From contig JAAHGS010000054.1 of assembly GCA_010692645.1 (NCBI GenBank), forward strand, positions 1 through 36,716: a DNA stretch of 36,716 nt. Direction: 5' to 3'. This DNA comes from Symploca sp. SIO2E9 (lineage in GTDB: Bacteria > Cyanobacteriota > Cyanobacteriia > Cyanobacteriales > Coleofasciculaceae). A program made the position numbers and the translations under genes. The notes beneath the pieces are model-generated. The model was not told the origin of the DNA, did no database searches, and was given only the letters and a program-made list of their open reading frames with translations. Shown here in pieces: positions 17,930-26,714 of the stretch. The first letter of the stretch is position 1, and every line of letters starts with the position of its first letter.

Positions 17930-20900
17930 ATGATAAATATTAGTACCAATGAATTGCCCCTGGAAACGCTAAAACTTTTGTACGACCTTGGCTTCGGGAT
18001 CACAATTGCACTGATTGCCTTTTATGTCCCTATACAACTGATGGATAAAATCAGTGGTTTCACCAGACAAATTGCTGTTGTTTTGTGGTTGTTAGGAGGG
18101 GGATCGGTTATTGGGTTTACAATCTGGCTCAAGCAATGGCTCTCCTGCCAAGGGGACACCTACCTGTTGACTAGCTCAATGACAGCGACGCTGATGCTAA
18201 TGTTAGCAATAGTCGTAGCTTCCAGAAAGCAGAGAATTGCCACAGGCAAATTGGTTGAGGATGCCGATAAAGAAGCTAGCAATTCTGGGTCAAAGTTGAG
18301 TCGGGCGCTAATGTCTTTTGTACGACTGCAGATTTTTGAAGATAATGGGAAGATAGTAACTCAGCAAGTGACAACTACTACTGACTCTCTTGAGGGAAGA
18401 CACCTCAGCGTCTGGTTATACGATCAAAAGAATTCCCAACTAGACCGCTTTGATTATTCTCAACACTTAAGCAAGTTCAGATTCCAGGAGAGTTCACAAG
18501 AGTTGGAATTAGAGAGACCAAGAAAATTTTTCTACCCTTCACAGTGGGAGGCACAGAACCCTTTAAGTGTTGCTCCACAAATGGTTGGTGTGTACCCTTC
18601 TCAAAAACCGAGACAATCAATATCCCTCCCTAGGCTTACTCAGCAAGATTTGATCAACAACTTTGCCTATTTAGTTCCCCAGACATTAGAATCCTGTCAG
18701 TGCCAATATAGTTCTAAGATTCTGGTTACAAGCGAAGCTTGTTGGAATTTTTTGTCACAAAACTCCACTGAATTGATTGCTAAATATAGCCCTGAGGGCA
18801 TATATTTATATGCCTCGCCTGCTTGCCAGACTCTGGTTGGATACACTCCCCAACAGTTGGTAGGCACTTCAGTCTACGAGTTTTTCCATCCTCAAGATTT
18901 GGCAAACTTCGGTCAGTCAAATTCAAAAATCTTTACAGACCCAGAAATTAATCCTTTAACCTACCGCTTCCGTCATCAAAATGGTAGTTATATCTGGTTG
19001 GAAACCACGATCACACCGATCCGCGATCCGGACACTGGTATCTTGAGAGAAATCTTCACAATTTCCCGCGACATCACTGAGCGCCGAGAAACTCAACAGC
19101 AACTGCTCGAAAGCCAGGATCAATTGCAGAAGTTAACCGCCAATGTCCCTGGCATGATTTACCAACTTCTGCGGCGAACAGATGGTTCACTCTCATTCAC
19201 TTTTGTAAGTAGTGGTGCGCAGGAAATATATGAGTTGGAGCCTAGTTTAATTGAGCAGAATGCAGCACTAATCATCGACCAAATCCATCCCGATGACCGT
19301 GAAAATTTTGAGGAATCTATGGCTATTTGTGCCAGAACTCTAGAGCCTTGGAGATGGGAGGGGCGAATTATTACAGTCTCAGGGAAACTGAAGTGGCTAC
19401 AAGGAACTTCCAGACCAGAGTTACAAGCCAATGGCGGTCTTCTCTGGCATGGAATGTTCATGGAAATCACTCAACATAAGCGGTCTGAGAGCGCTGCTCA
19501 TGGCATTGGTGTTCTCGAAGAGATCGCTGATCTCAAGCAGGTAGAGGCTCCCCTCTGGAAGCGATCGCGCCTGTCCTCGTTGGCAGCAGTTGTGGAAGAC
19601 CAACTGATGAGTGTAAGGGCTTTGTTAGGCTCTAAAGGTCTTAATGTGCCATCAAGCGGCACTCTCAGCTGGATTGCTAACGCCATCGCTGTGGCTGTTG
19701 ACCGCTATTGGGCGGATTCAGAAATTCTCAGTCGTCGAGAATCGCTACTGTTAGGATTAGCTAATCAAATCCGCAACTCCCTTGAACTCGATACCATTCT
19801 TGAAACTGCTGTCGAATCGATTTACAGCCTATTGCTGACTGACAGATGCCAATTCCTATGGTGCAAAAAGCAAGATGGCATAGTTTCTTGGAAGGTGGTA
19901 AAAGAAGTCAAAAATCCTGCCCTGCCCAGCCAGATTGGTCAATACACTATGGAGCAAGTGAGACCTCTTACCGAGAGACTCTTCAATCGGGAAGTGATCA
20001 GAGTTGATGAAGTTGAGAAGTTAAACGACACTGAACTGCGCGAGTTCTTAGTTAAGATGGGCTATAGTTCAGTCTTATCGATACCAATTGATACTCACAG
20101 TGGAGAAATTGGAGTGATTAGTTGCTCCCAGAGTAGGGGAGTACGTTCTTGGGATGATAGCGAAGTGGATTTACTGCAAGTGGTGGTGGCGCAACTAGCG
20201 ATTGCCATCGACCAGGCAGAACTCTATACTCAGGCACGTCAATCGGCTCTTGTTGCCCAAAAACAAGCCCAAGAACTAGAACTGGCACTCAATAAGCTCA
20301 AAACGGCTCAAGCCAAATTGGTGCAGAGTGCCAAAATGTCTAGCTTGGGACAGTTGATTGCTGGTATTGCCCATGCAATTAATAACCCCGTCAGCTTCAT
20401 TCACGGCAACCTCACCTATGCTAGTGCCTACATCTTTGAGATCATGGGCTTGCTAAGTCTCTATCAAGAACACTACCCCAATCCCCCTACCGCGATTTCA
20501 GAGCAAGCCGAACTTATTGATATCGACTTTATCTCTGAAGATATGCCTAAACTAGTCTCTTCAATGCACGTGGGGACTGAGCGCATACGCTCGATTGTAC
20601 TGAGCTTGCGCAACTTTTCGCGGTTGGATGAAGCTGAAATGAAGCCTGTTGACCTACATGAGGGACTCGACAGCACCCTACTGATTTTAGCGCACCGATT
20701 AAAGCCCAAAACTTCCAATCGAGAAATTAAGATTCTTAAAGAGTACGGCGATCTGACTAAGGTAGAATGCTATCCAGGGCAGCTCAATCAAGTCTTTTTT
20801 AACATCCTCAACAATGCTATTGAAGCTTTCGAGCGCTCTGTCCTGGAAGGTCAGGAGATTAGTTCACCTTTGATCTCCATTCGCACTAGTATTGTAGATA

Positions 20901-21232
20901 CTCCTAACTCAATTCCAAACTCTGAAGCAGAGTTAACAAAACATCAACTGGAGCAAGAGGCTAAGACAAGTTTATCGTCACAACTAAGCGGGCAAAGGGT
21001 CATCATTCAAATTACTGATAACGGACCTGGTATGACCGAGTCCGTTAAAGCACAGATCTTCGACCCCTTCTTTACTACCAAACCCTCCGGACAAGGAACT
21101 GGATTTGGACTGGCAATTAGTTATCAGATTATTACTGAGAATCACCACGGTACTCTTAAGTGTACTTCTGTTCCTAGTCAAGGCAGCGAGTTTAGAATCG
21201 AAATTCCTATCGAGCAAACCAGTACCAATTAA
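17930..21232 (+). CDS. Membrane sensor histidine kinase, PAS-PAS-GAF-HisKA-HATPase
   Basis: The 1100-residue kinase has about three N-terminal membrane helices (20-95) and a spacer with no recognisable domain. PAS 1 lies at about 280-390 (YSPEGIYLYASPACQTLVGY, ending DITERRETQ) and PAS 2 at about 400-520 (NVPGMIYQLLRRTDG, IHPDDRENFEES). A GAF domain follows at about 605-765, then a coiled coil, and HisKA with H815 in GQLIAGIAHAINNPVSFIHGN. The ATPase domain has an N box (NQVFFNILNNAIEAFE) and G boxes (DNGPGMTE, FDPFFTTKPSGQGTGFGL). The residue after the phospho-His is Ala where most members of this class have Glu. No response regulator adjoins it, so its partner is unknown. Confidence 0.9.
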   Translation: MINISTNELPLETLKLLYDLGFGITIALIAFYVPIQLMDKISGFTRQIAVVLWLLGGGSVIGFTIWLKQWLSCQGDTYLLTSSMTATLMLMLAIVVASRKQRIATGKLVEDADKEASNSGSKLSRALMSFVRLQIFEDNGKIVTQQVTTTTDSLEGRHLSVWLYDQKNSQLDRFDYSQHLSKFRFQESSQELELERPRKFFYPSQWEAQNPLSVAPQMVGVYPSQKPRQSISLPRLTQQDLINNFAYLVPQTLESCQCQYSSKILVTSEACWNFLSQNSTELIAKYSPEGIYLYASPACQTLVGYTPQQLVGTSVYEFFHPQDLANFGQSNSKIFTDPEINPLTYRFRHQNGSYIWLETTITPIRDPDTGILREIFTISRDITERRETQQQLLESQDQLQKLTANVPGMIYQLLRRTDGSLSFTFVSSGAQEIYELEPSLIEQNAALIIDQIHPDDRENFEESMAICARTLEPWRWEGRIITVSGKLKWLQGTSRPELQANGGLLWHGMFMEITQHKRSESAAHGIGVLEEIADLKQVEAPLWKRSRLSSLAAVVEDQLMSVRALLGSKGLNVPSSGTLSWIANAIAVAVDRYWADSEILSRRESLLLGLANQIRNSLELDTILETAVESIYSLLLTDRCQFLWCKKQDGIVSWKVVKEVKNPALPSQIGQYTMEQVRPLTERLFNREVIRVDEVEKLNDTELREFLVKMGYSSVLSIPIDTHSGEIGVISCSQSRGVRSWDDSEVDLLQVVVAQLAIAIDQAELYTQARQSALVAQKQAQELELALNKLKTAQAKLVQSAKMSSLGQLIAGIAHAINNPVSFIHGNLTYASAYIFEIMGLLSLYQEHYPNPPTAISEQAELIDIDFISEDMPKLVSSMHVGTERIRSIVLSLRNFSRLDEAEMKPVDLHEGLDSTLLILAHRLKPKTSNREIKILKEYGDLTKVECYPGQLNQVFFNILNNAIEAFERSVLEGQEISSPLISIRTSIVDTPNSIPNSEAELTKHQLEQEAKTSLSSQLSGQRVIIQITDNGPGMTESVKAQIFDPFFTTKPSGQGTGFGLAISYQIITENHHGTLKCTSVPSQGSEFRIEIPIEQTSTN

Positions 21233-21318
21233 TTCTAGAAACATGATTAGACCTCTTGCCAAAGTATTTTTATCGAAATTAATATGGGTCAAATACCCCA
21301 CCATCTATACGGTGCATA

Positions 21319-21350
21319 AAATTGGTTGGGGTTAAATCCCCATCCAATTT
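21319..21350. terminator. Hairpin between convergent genes
   Basis: AAATTGGTTGGGG (21319-21331) pairs with CCCCATCCAATTT (21338-21350) with a single mismatch and a short loop. It lies between the converging kinase and cupin genes and is a likely bidirectional terminator, though the T tract is weak. A short run of CCCCGCGTC-like repeats follows (about 21353-21388). Confidence 0.6.
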
Positions 21351-21457
21351 ATCTCCGCGTCCCCGTGTCGACCTGTCCCCGCGTCTTTAAGAGCCTGTTG
21401 GCATCAATTGTTGTCTACTTTTCCTGTTTCCTATTCCCAACTCAATCAACAAGTCTA

Positions 21458-22069
21458 TTAAAAGTTTGTAGCTGTGTGAGTAGTTAGATCAAACTCCCAT
21501 CGCTTCTGATATTCGGTTTTTCCATAAATATTAAAAGTAATTGATGGTTGATCACCTAGAATTTCTACGCTGTGGATGGCGTCTGGCATAAAGCTAATAA
21601 TATCCCCTGGAACTATAGTGTATTCTCCAGTCTTTTCAAGGCGCTCTGGAAATTCTGGATCACCAGCTCGTTGCCAAAATACATTTTTTTCCTGCCCACT
21701 GATGAGTGCAACAACTCCCCAAGTCCCATGATTATGAATAGAAGAACTGCTTCCTGGCAACCAGACTACAGTTTGCACTGTTAAAGGAAAATTAGGTTCA
21801 TCATAAAGCATGAGTACTGACCAACCTTTAACCGGATCTGGCTCAACATATTCACCCTGTAGCCAGTAGGAACTGGTGAGTAATCTTCGTACTAGGGGGC
21901 GAATCCTTTTTAGACGTTTTCCTTCGTCAGTTTCGGCTTCGAGAATATCTTCCAAATCGGTCAAAAACCGATAGAGTCGATACTGACGTGTACTATCTTC
22001 AGTTTCACTAGCAAGGTCACAGACATGACACTTACCATCTTCGGTTACTAGTAAATCCCTACTGTCCAT
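21458..22069 (-). CDS. Cysteine dioxygenase-like cupin protein
   Basis: The 203-residue non-haem iron enzyme resembles cysteine dioxygenases, which add O2 to cysteine to form cysteine sulfinate. The 3-His iron site is visible: H112 and H114 in SSIHNHGTWG, and H166 in MPDAIHSVEIL. The cupin core is about 88-185. The N-terminal HVCDLASETEDSTRQ region has a CxxC-like pair (KCHVC) unusual for the family. It starts 11 bases after the lipoprotein gene and probably shares its transcript. Related 3-His thiol dioxygenases act on other thiols, so the exact substrate is open. Confidence 0.8.
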   Translation of the reverse strand: MDSRDLLVTEDGKCHVCDLASETEDSTRQYRLYRFLTDLEDILEAETDEGKRLKRIRPLVRRLLTSSYWLQGEYVEPDPVKGWSVLMLYDEPNFPLTVQTVVWLPGSSSSIHNHGTWGVVALISGQEKNVFWQRAGDPEFPERLEKTGEYTIVPGDIISFMPDAIHSVEILGDQPSITFNIYGKTEYQKRWEFDLTTHTATNF

Positions 22070-22080
22070 CTTCCTAATTC

Positions 22081-22551
22081 CTATTGCACAATTACAGGAT
22101 AATCAGGCGTGGGATTAAGTGGACAACTAAAAACGTATTTACCGGAGACAAGTGTGATTTCATAATCTTGAGTCGCACCTGTTGTTAGTCCACCACCACT
22201 AACCTTCGGCAATCTAGCTTGATTCAAGCCCTCTCCGCGCAAGTAGAATCCTAACTCATAGGGAACATTGCGATTAGTCACCCGAAATATATACTTTCCT
22301 GGTTTGAGGTTAAGAGGTTGAAAGCTACTCTGGCGCTCAGCAAGAGTTTCGGAATTAATGCCCTCACAATCTTTTTTGCTGTTGGTCTTAAATTGATAAT
22401 CCTTGCTTTCTGTCTCCAGAAACTGACAACCAGTCTGGGTCAAATCGATAACCTGTGGCTCTCCCTGCTGCTCAGAAATACTTGGATTATTATTGCAACC
22501 AAACAAGATTGACAATAGAACGAGGCTGCTTCCCAAGACGATTCTTTTCAT
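22081..22551 (-). CDS. Lipoprotein with cupredoxin-like C-terminus
   Basis: The 156-residue exported lipoprotein has signal peptide MKRIVLGSSLVLLSILFGC with the lipid-modified Cys at residue 19. The mature part ends in a beta-rich domain (LKPGKYIFRVTNRNVPYELGFYLRGEG, then GGGLTTGATQDYEITLVSGKYVFSCPLNPTPDYPVIV) with the spacing of a cupredoxin fold. The final FSCPLNP segment sits where a copper ligand loop would be, but the usual His ligands are missing, so copper binding is doubtful. It is the first gene of an operon with the cupin thiol dioxygenase. A perfect match to a named family was not recognised. Confidence 0.75.
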   Translation of the reverse strand: MKRIVLGSSLVLLSILFGCNNNPSISEQQGEPQVIDLTQTGCQFLETESKDYQFKTNSKKDCEGINSETLAERQSSFQPLNLKPGKYIFRVTNRNVPYELGFYLRGEGLNQARLPKVSGGGLTTGATQDYEITLVSGKYVFSCPLNPTPDYPVIVQ

Positions 22552-22919
22552 CTGTTTAAATTTTTACCTAATCTCACTATATCTTGTAATTCTATTCATA
22601 AAATTGTTGATAACGATGAGTTTTGCCTGAGTAAATTAGTAGTTCTGACTGAGAACATTTCATCAGTTATCTGTTCCCTAGAGAGCAGGAAGGTTTTTCT
22701 CTTCTCACCTCCCTTACTCTTTTGTTTTGTGATACTAATACTACACCATGACTGAGTTCTCAGCTAGAGACAGATTGAAACAAAAGTTTACATTTCTCAT
22801 TAATAGTTAAGTTATTCTCAGCCAAAATCTATTTTTGTAAGGTTTAATGTCATGTATGCCCAGATAGTGTTCTGGTGCGATTAATCGCAAACCTTATTAA
22901 GTTCACATAAGAGAAGACC
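22552..22919. other. Intergenic region, divergent promoters
   Basis: 368 bases between the lipoprotein operon and the six-cysteine protein gene. Apart from the palindrome listed separately at 22876-22889, I see only AT-rich sequence. Confidence 0.4.
22876..22889. promoter_or_regulatory. Perfect 14-bp palindrome, candidate operator
   Basis: TGCGATTAATCGCA is fully self-complementary and lies about 30 bases before the start of the six-cysteine protein gene. The position suits a dimeric regulator blocking or activating that promoter. The cognate regulator is not identifiable from the window. Confidence 0.5.
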
Positions 22920-23111
22920 ATGAAACTCAAATACCTTACCACCTTTGCTATTGCCTCAATTCTAGGTCTAGGACTAGCCACTGCCTGCGGCGCTCCTTGC
23001 GCCGGAAAAGAAACCGAGCCTACTGGGGAGACTCAAGTCGATCCTTGCGGAGCTAAGCCTTGCGCTGGTGCTAAAGATCCTTGTGCAGCTAAGCCTTGCG
23101 CTGGTAAATAA
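22920..23111 (+). CDS. Small exported six-cysteine repeat protein
   Basis: A 63-residue protein with a signal sequence (residues 1 to about 22, hydrophobic core FAIASILGLGLATA) and a short mature part containing six cysteines (C23, C27, C43, C48, C55, C60). The mature part is built from the repeat DPCGAKPCAGAK/DPCAAKPCAGK. C23 could be lipid-modified (LATAC), making it a small lipoprotein. The composition recalls cysteine-rich metal-binding peptides such as bufferins (HvfA-like), but the partner enzymes of bufferin operons are absent. Metal binding is inference. It is monocistronic, behind the palindrome and followed by a hairpin terminator. Confidence 0.75.
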   Translation: MKLKYLTTFAIASILGLGLATACGAPCAGKETEPTGETQVDPCGAKPCAGAKDPCAAKPCAGK

Positions 23112-23154
23112 CCATTTTGTTTGTCAGCTGCATTTGAACCGAGTTAATTCAAAT

Positions 23155-23223
23155 AAACGGGGGGTTTGGGGGCTATAAGTCCCGCGCCATTGTCGGGATA
23201 ATATCAATCCCCAAGCCGTTTTT
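23155..23223 (+). terminator. Putative terminator
   Basis: AAACGG...TTTGGGG (23155-23171) can pair with CCCCAAGCCGTTT (23209-23221), enclosing a small inner hairpin (TCCCG/CGGGA), and is followed by a T run. It probably ends the transcript of the six-cysteine protein. Confidence 0.5.
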
Positions 23224-23405
23224 GTGCGACTCGTTTGCATGCACTTAGCCTTTGCCGAGAGGCTTTTCCCAGAAACGAGGAATTAATGGGTGTATTCTCA
23301 ACAAGTGTCAGAATTCTACAAATTGCCAGTCTACTTGCTCCTTAGAAACCTTGCTACTGTGTTGAGGAGAGCAAACTGCCCAATCAAACTACTAGCAAGG
23401 ATTGC

Positions 23406-25493
23406 ATGGAGAATAACCCTCTATTAATTGGCAAGGGAATACCCCCATTTGAAGCTATTGAGCCAGAGCAGGTAGTGCCTGGGATCACACTGCTGCTGGC
23501 GGAATTAGATCAGGAACTTACTAGGCTAGAGAACAAAATAACCCCTACCTGGAGCGGCTTAGTTGAACCACTAGACAATTTGACAGAGCGCCTGACTTGG
23601 AGTTGGGGAGTAGTTGGTCATTTAATGAGCGTTAAGAATAGCCCTGAATTGCGCAAGGCTTACGAAAGCGTACAGCCCCAAGTGGTTCAATTCACAAATA
23701 AGCTCAACCAAAGCCAGCCCCTATACAAAGCCTGCAAAGCACTGCGTGCAGGCAAAGACTGGAGTAGTCTTGAGCCAGCTCAACAGAGGATTGTTGAAGC
23801 TGCCATAAGAGATGCAGAGCTTTCTGGGGTGGGCTTAGAAGCTCAAAAGCGCGATCGCTTTAACGAAATCCAAAGGTCGTTGGCAGAACTGGCTACCAAG
23901 TTCTCAAACAATGTGCTTGATGCCACCAAGGCCTTTAGCATGACGCTAACGAGTAAAGATGAGGTCAGTGGTCTGCCGCCCAGTTTAACTAGTCTAGCAG
24001 CTCAGACAGCTCGTGCTGCTGGGGAGGAAGGCGCTACACCAGAGAATGGTCCCTGGCGAATTACCTTGGACTACCCCAGCTATATCCCCTTCCTGAAGCA
24101 CAGCAACCGTCGCGATTTGCGCCAGAAGCTCTATAAAGCTTTTGTCAGCCGTGCTTCTAAGGGAGATTGGGATAATACTTATGTAATTGAGCGGATTTTA
24201 GAGCTACGTCAGGAACAAGCTGCGCTGTTGGGTTTTGATAGTTATGCTCAATTGAGCCTTGCCAGTAAGATGGCTCCTGATATCGCAGCAGTGGAGGCAC
24301 TGCTAGAGGAGCTGCGCTGCACAAGTTACGAGGCTGCTCTCAAGGATTTAGATGAACTCAAAGCTTTTGCTGCTGCTAAGGGAGTACTTGAAACTACTCA
24401 ATTGCAGCAGTGGGATGTTAGTTTTTGGTCAGAGCGTCAACGGGAAGAAAAGTTTGCCTTCAGTGCTGAACAATTGCGCCCTTACTTTCCCCTGCCGCAG
24501 GTGCTCGATGGCTTATTTACTTTGGTGAAGCGGCTATTTGGGGTCAGTGTGACGGCTGCTGATGGCACTGTTCCAGTGTGGCACGAAGATGTGCGTTATT
24601 TTCAAATTGCTGATTACACTGGTGCAGCTATTGCCTATTTTTATTTAGATCCTTACAGTCGCCCTGCTGAGAAGCGTGGTGGTGCCTGGATGAATGAGTG
24701 CATTAATCGCGCCAAAATTACCGAAGGTAGCACGACAACTACACGTTTACCAGTAGCATATTTGGTCTGTAACCAAACTCCGCCAGTGGATGGTAAGCCC
24801 AGCCTAATGACCTTTAATGAGGTTGAGACGCTGTTTCATGAGTTTGGTCATGGTTTGCAACACATGCTAACTCAGGTGGATTACCCTGGGGCAGCAGGTA
24901 TCAATAATATCGAGTGGGATGCGGTAGAATTACCCAGCCAGTTCATGGAAAATTGGTGCTATGATCGAGCCACTTTAATGGGCATGGCAAAGCATTACGA
25001 GACGGGGGAACCTCTGCCGGATCATTTTTATCAAAAGCTGCTGGCAGCACGTAACTACATGAGTGGCTCTGCAATGTTGCGGCAACTGCACTTTGGCTTT
25101 GTGGATATAGAGTTACATCACTACTATCAGCCTGGTGGCAATGAAAGTCCTGCTGATGTGCGCAACCGTATTGCCAAAACTACGACGATTTTGCCCCCAC
25201 TGCCCGAAGATAAATTTTTGTGTGCTTTTGGACATATCTTCGCTGGCGGCTATGCGGCTGGCTATTACAGTTACAAATGGGCAGAGGTTCTCAGTGCTGA
25301 TGCGTTTGCAGCTTTTGAGGAGGCTGGCTTAGAAGACGAAGAGGCAATCTCGGCTACGGGTAAACGCTATCGTGATACGGTGCTAGCTTTAGGCGGAGGT
25401 TTGCATCCAATGGAGGTGTTTAAGGCATTCAGGGGGCGTGAACCGAGTACTGAAGCATTGCTCAGACACAGTGGTTTGGCTGGTGTCTGTTGA
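23406..25493 (+). CDS. prlC: M3-family oligopeptidase (oligopeptidase A type)
   Basis: The 695-residue cytosolic zinc peptidase degrades short peptides, including cleaved signal peptides. The thermolysin-like site is VETLFHEFGHGLQHM (H478, E479, H482), with the third ligand in the downstream WDAVELPSQFMENW. The length and the ENNPLLIGKGIPPFEAI start agree with oligopeptidase A. GHIFAGGYAAGYYSYKWAEVLSAD near the C-terminus is the substrate-binding Tyr/Gly loop. It stands alone. Confidence 0.93.
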   Translation: MENNPLLIGKGIPPFEAIEPEQVVPGITLLLAELDQELTRLENKITPTWSGLVEPLDNLTERLTWSWGVVGHLMSVKNSPELRKAYESVQPQVVQFTNKLNQSQPLYKACKALRAGKDWSSLEPAQQRIVEAAIRDAELSGVGLEAQKRDRFNEIQRSLAELATKFSNNVLDATKAFSMTLTSKDEVSGLPPSLTSLAAQTARAAGEEGATPENGPWRITLDYPSYIPFLKHSNRRDLRQKLYKAFVSRASKGDWDNTYVIERILELRQEQAALLGFDSYAQLSLASKMAPDIAAVEALLEELRCTSYEAALKDLDELKAFAAAKGVLETTQLQQWDVSFWSERQREEKFAFSAEQLRPYFPLPQVLDGLFTLVKRLFGVSVTAADGTVPVWHEDVRYFQIADYTGAAIAYFYLDPYSRPAEKRGGAWMNECINRAKITEGSTTTTRLPVAYLVCNQTPPVDGKPSLMTFNEVETLFHEFGHGLQHMLTQVDYPGAAGINNIEWDAVELPSQFMENWCYDRATLMGMAKHYETGEPLPDHFYQKLLAARNYMSGSAMLRQLHFGFVDIELHHYYQPGGNESPADVRNRIAKTTTILPPLPEDKFLCAFGHIFAGGYAAGYYSYKWAEVLSADAFAAFEEAGLEDEEAISATGKRYRDTVLALGGGLHPMEVFKAFRGREPSTEALLRHSGLAGVC

Positions 25494-25535
25494 GGAAAAA
25501 AGAAGATCAAGTTTGCATAGTTGACTTTTTTTAGT

Positions 25536-25567
25536 AAAGGGGGAAGGCATACAATATTTCCCCTTTT
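25536..25567. terminator. Hairpin after the oligopeptidase gene
   Basis: AAAGGGGGAA pairs with TTCCCCTTTT around a short loop, with one bulged base. There is no T tract after it on the plus strand, so the terminator role is tentative. Confidence 0.4.
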
Positions 25568-25645
25568 AAGTAGGTTGGCATTAATATTTGTCATTGAGGC
25601 AAGGCAGAGAGCCCAAAGGACAAGGCAAAAGTAAAAAAATACTTA

Positions 25646-25775
25646 GGGCTTGCTAAATTAATATAGAATGCATACCAAACAAGGGTTTTGAGTCTTTTTT
25701 GACCCTTTCAAGTGCTTTGTTATAGCATCCAATGGCTTAAAATCCTTGCACTTAATAGGAAAATTGGTATCAGAT
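25646..25775 (+). repeat. Partial copy of the 210-bp MITE
   Basis: GGGCTTGCTAAATTAATATA and the following 110 or so bases match the left part of the element at 33531-33740 (ACAAGG-TTTTGAG, CTTTTTTGAC, GTTATAGCATC and CTTGCAC are shared in order). It is also preceded by TACTTA (25640-25645), the same six bases that flank the other copy. The right terminal repeat is missing, so this is a truncated copy. It occupies much of the gap 25494-25838. Confidence 0.65.
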
Positions 25776-25838
25776 CTAACCCTTACTTCTTGGTAGCTCA
25801 GGAATAATGACCATAATTATTAATAGAGGTCTAACTCC

Positions 25839-26105
25839 ATGGATCAAGAGCGCCAAGACGACTATCTGAATTTGATTGATGAACTTATCAAGTGTCCCAA
25901 TGGTAAGGAACCTGAAGTTTTGGAAGCTAAGCCAGAACTGATGGATGCTGGTTTGGTGCAGATGCTGGTAAAAGTGGCAACGGCTCTAGCCCATCAGGGA
26001 AATCAAGAAACCTCTGGGTTTTTGATTCATGTTGCTCGTGAGTTATCTAAAGTACTGGGGTTGTATCCTGATGCCTCTATTGCTGGCGAAGGGGAAGGAA
26101 CATAG
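25839..26105 (+). CDS. Small protein like the N-terminal module of cyanobacterial CHAT/TPR proteins
   Basis: The 88-residue protein has the sequence style of a module common at the start of cyanobacterial CHAT-protease and TPR proteins: YLNLIDELIKCPNGKEPEVL, ELMDAGLVQMLVKVATALAHQG, SGFLIHVARELSKVL. Here it stands alone, so it is either a free-standing member or the remains of a larger protein. AGAGG lies about 9 bases before the ATG. The TAG stop straddles the border with a MITE family A copy. The pre-insertion sequence, rebuilt from the target duplication, would give the same stop, so the insertion did not shorten the protein. Confidence 0.7.
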   Translation: MDQERQDDYLNLIDELIKCPNGKEPEVLEAKPELMDAGLVQMLVKVATALAHQGNQETSGFLIHVARELSKVLGLYPDASIAGEGEGT

Positions 26106-26216
26106 GGTGAGCTAAAAAAGGTGTGGGGGGACAGCTCTCAAAAAAGCTAAAAGCCTGAGTTAATGGTAATTTTTTGGATACTTAACTAGAAATCTCACGC
26201 AAAATTTCGTTCACCC
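26105..26216 (+). mobile_element. MITE family A, copy 3 (112 bp)
   Basis: The element begins GGGTGAGCTAAAAAAGGTG and ends with CTCACGCAAAATTTCGTTC plus ACCC, the same inverted ends as the copies at 3468 and 8772. It is bracketed by a perfect 9-bp direct repeat AGGAACATA (26096-26104 and 26217-26225). The interior differs from copies 1 and 2. It lies exactly at the stop codon of the preceding gene. Confidence 0.85.
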
Positions 26217-26714
26217 AGGAACATAGAACTCGATTGCAGCACTATACCCATATTCTGTACCTTGAACTGTTGTCTCGGTCTATTCTTGGATACTTGGGAA
26301 TATGGGTATTTGCATCGGTAGTGATTACTTCCTTGGGGTAGCGTGTAGCGGTCGCTTTTTATGATTGGCATTTATAAGCTTATATAAATTTATTTTACTA
26401 AATAAAAACAGGTTTTATTGTCACTGCATAAAGTAATTACAGTTACATTCAATTGATAGTTTAGTTTAAATAGTCAATGCTTTGTGTTCACTATTACCAA
26501 ACTCTTGTGAGTTCGATTACACAAATATTACTTCGATTATTTAATTGATTATTTTTACCAAACAATGGTAGGATAAAATCAATCTAAAGATATAAGTCTG
26601 AGCTGCTTTCTCTGGCTTGAAGAGCAGACTGACATTATTAAAATTAAATAATTTTCAATTCATTCGATTCTTGAAATTTTGGCAATTAAAACTTGATTCA
26701 AATAAAGCTATGGG
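26217..26714. other. Intergenic region: inverted repeat and duplicated leader
   Basis: About 500 bases without a gene. A perfect 12-bp inverted repeat (ATACCCATATTC at 26244-26255 with GAATATGGGTAT at 26298-26309) lies just after the MITE. From about 26480 on, the sequence matches the upstream region of the intact YcaO gene (from about 33335), including GATTATTTAATTGATTATT and TCTAAAGATATAAG, so it is a duplicated non-coding leader. Confidence 0.65.
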
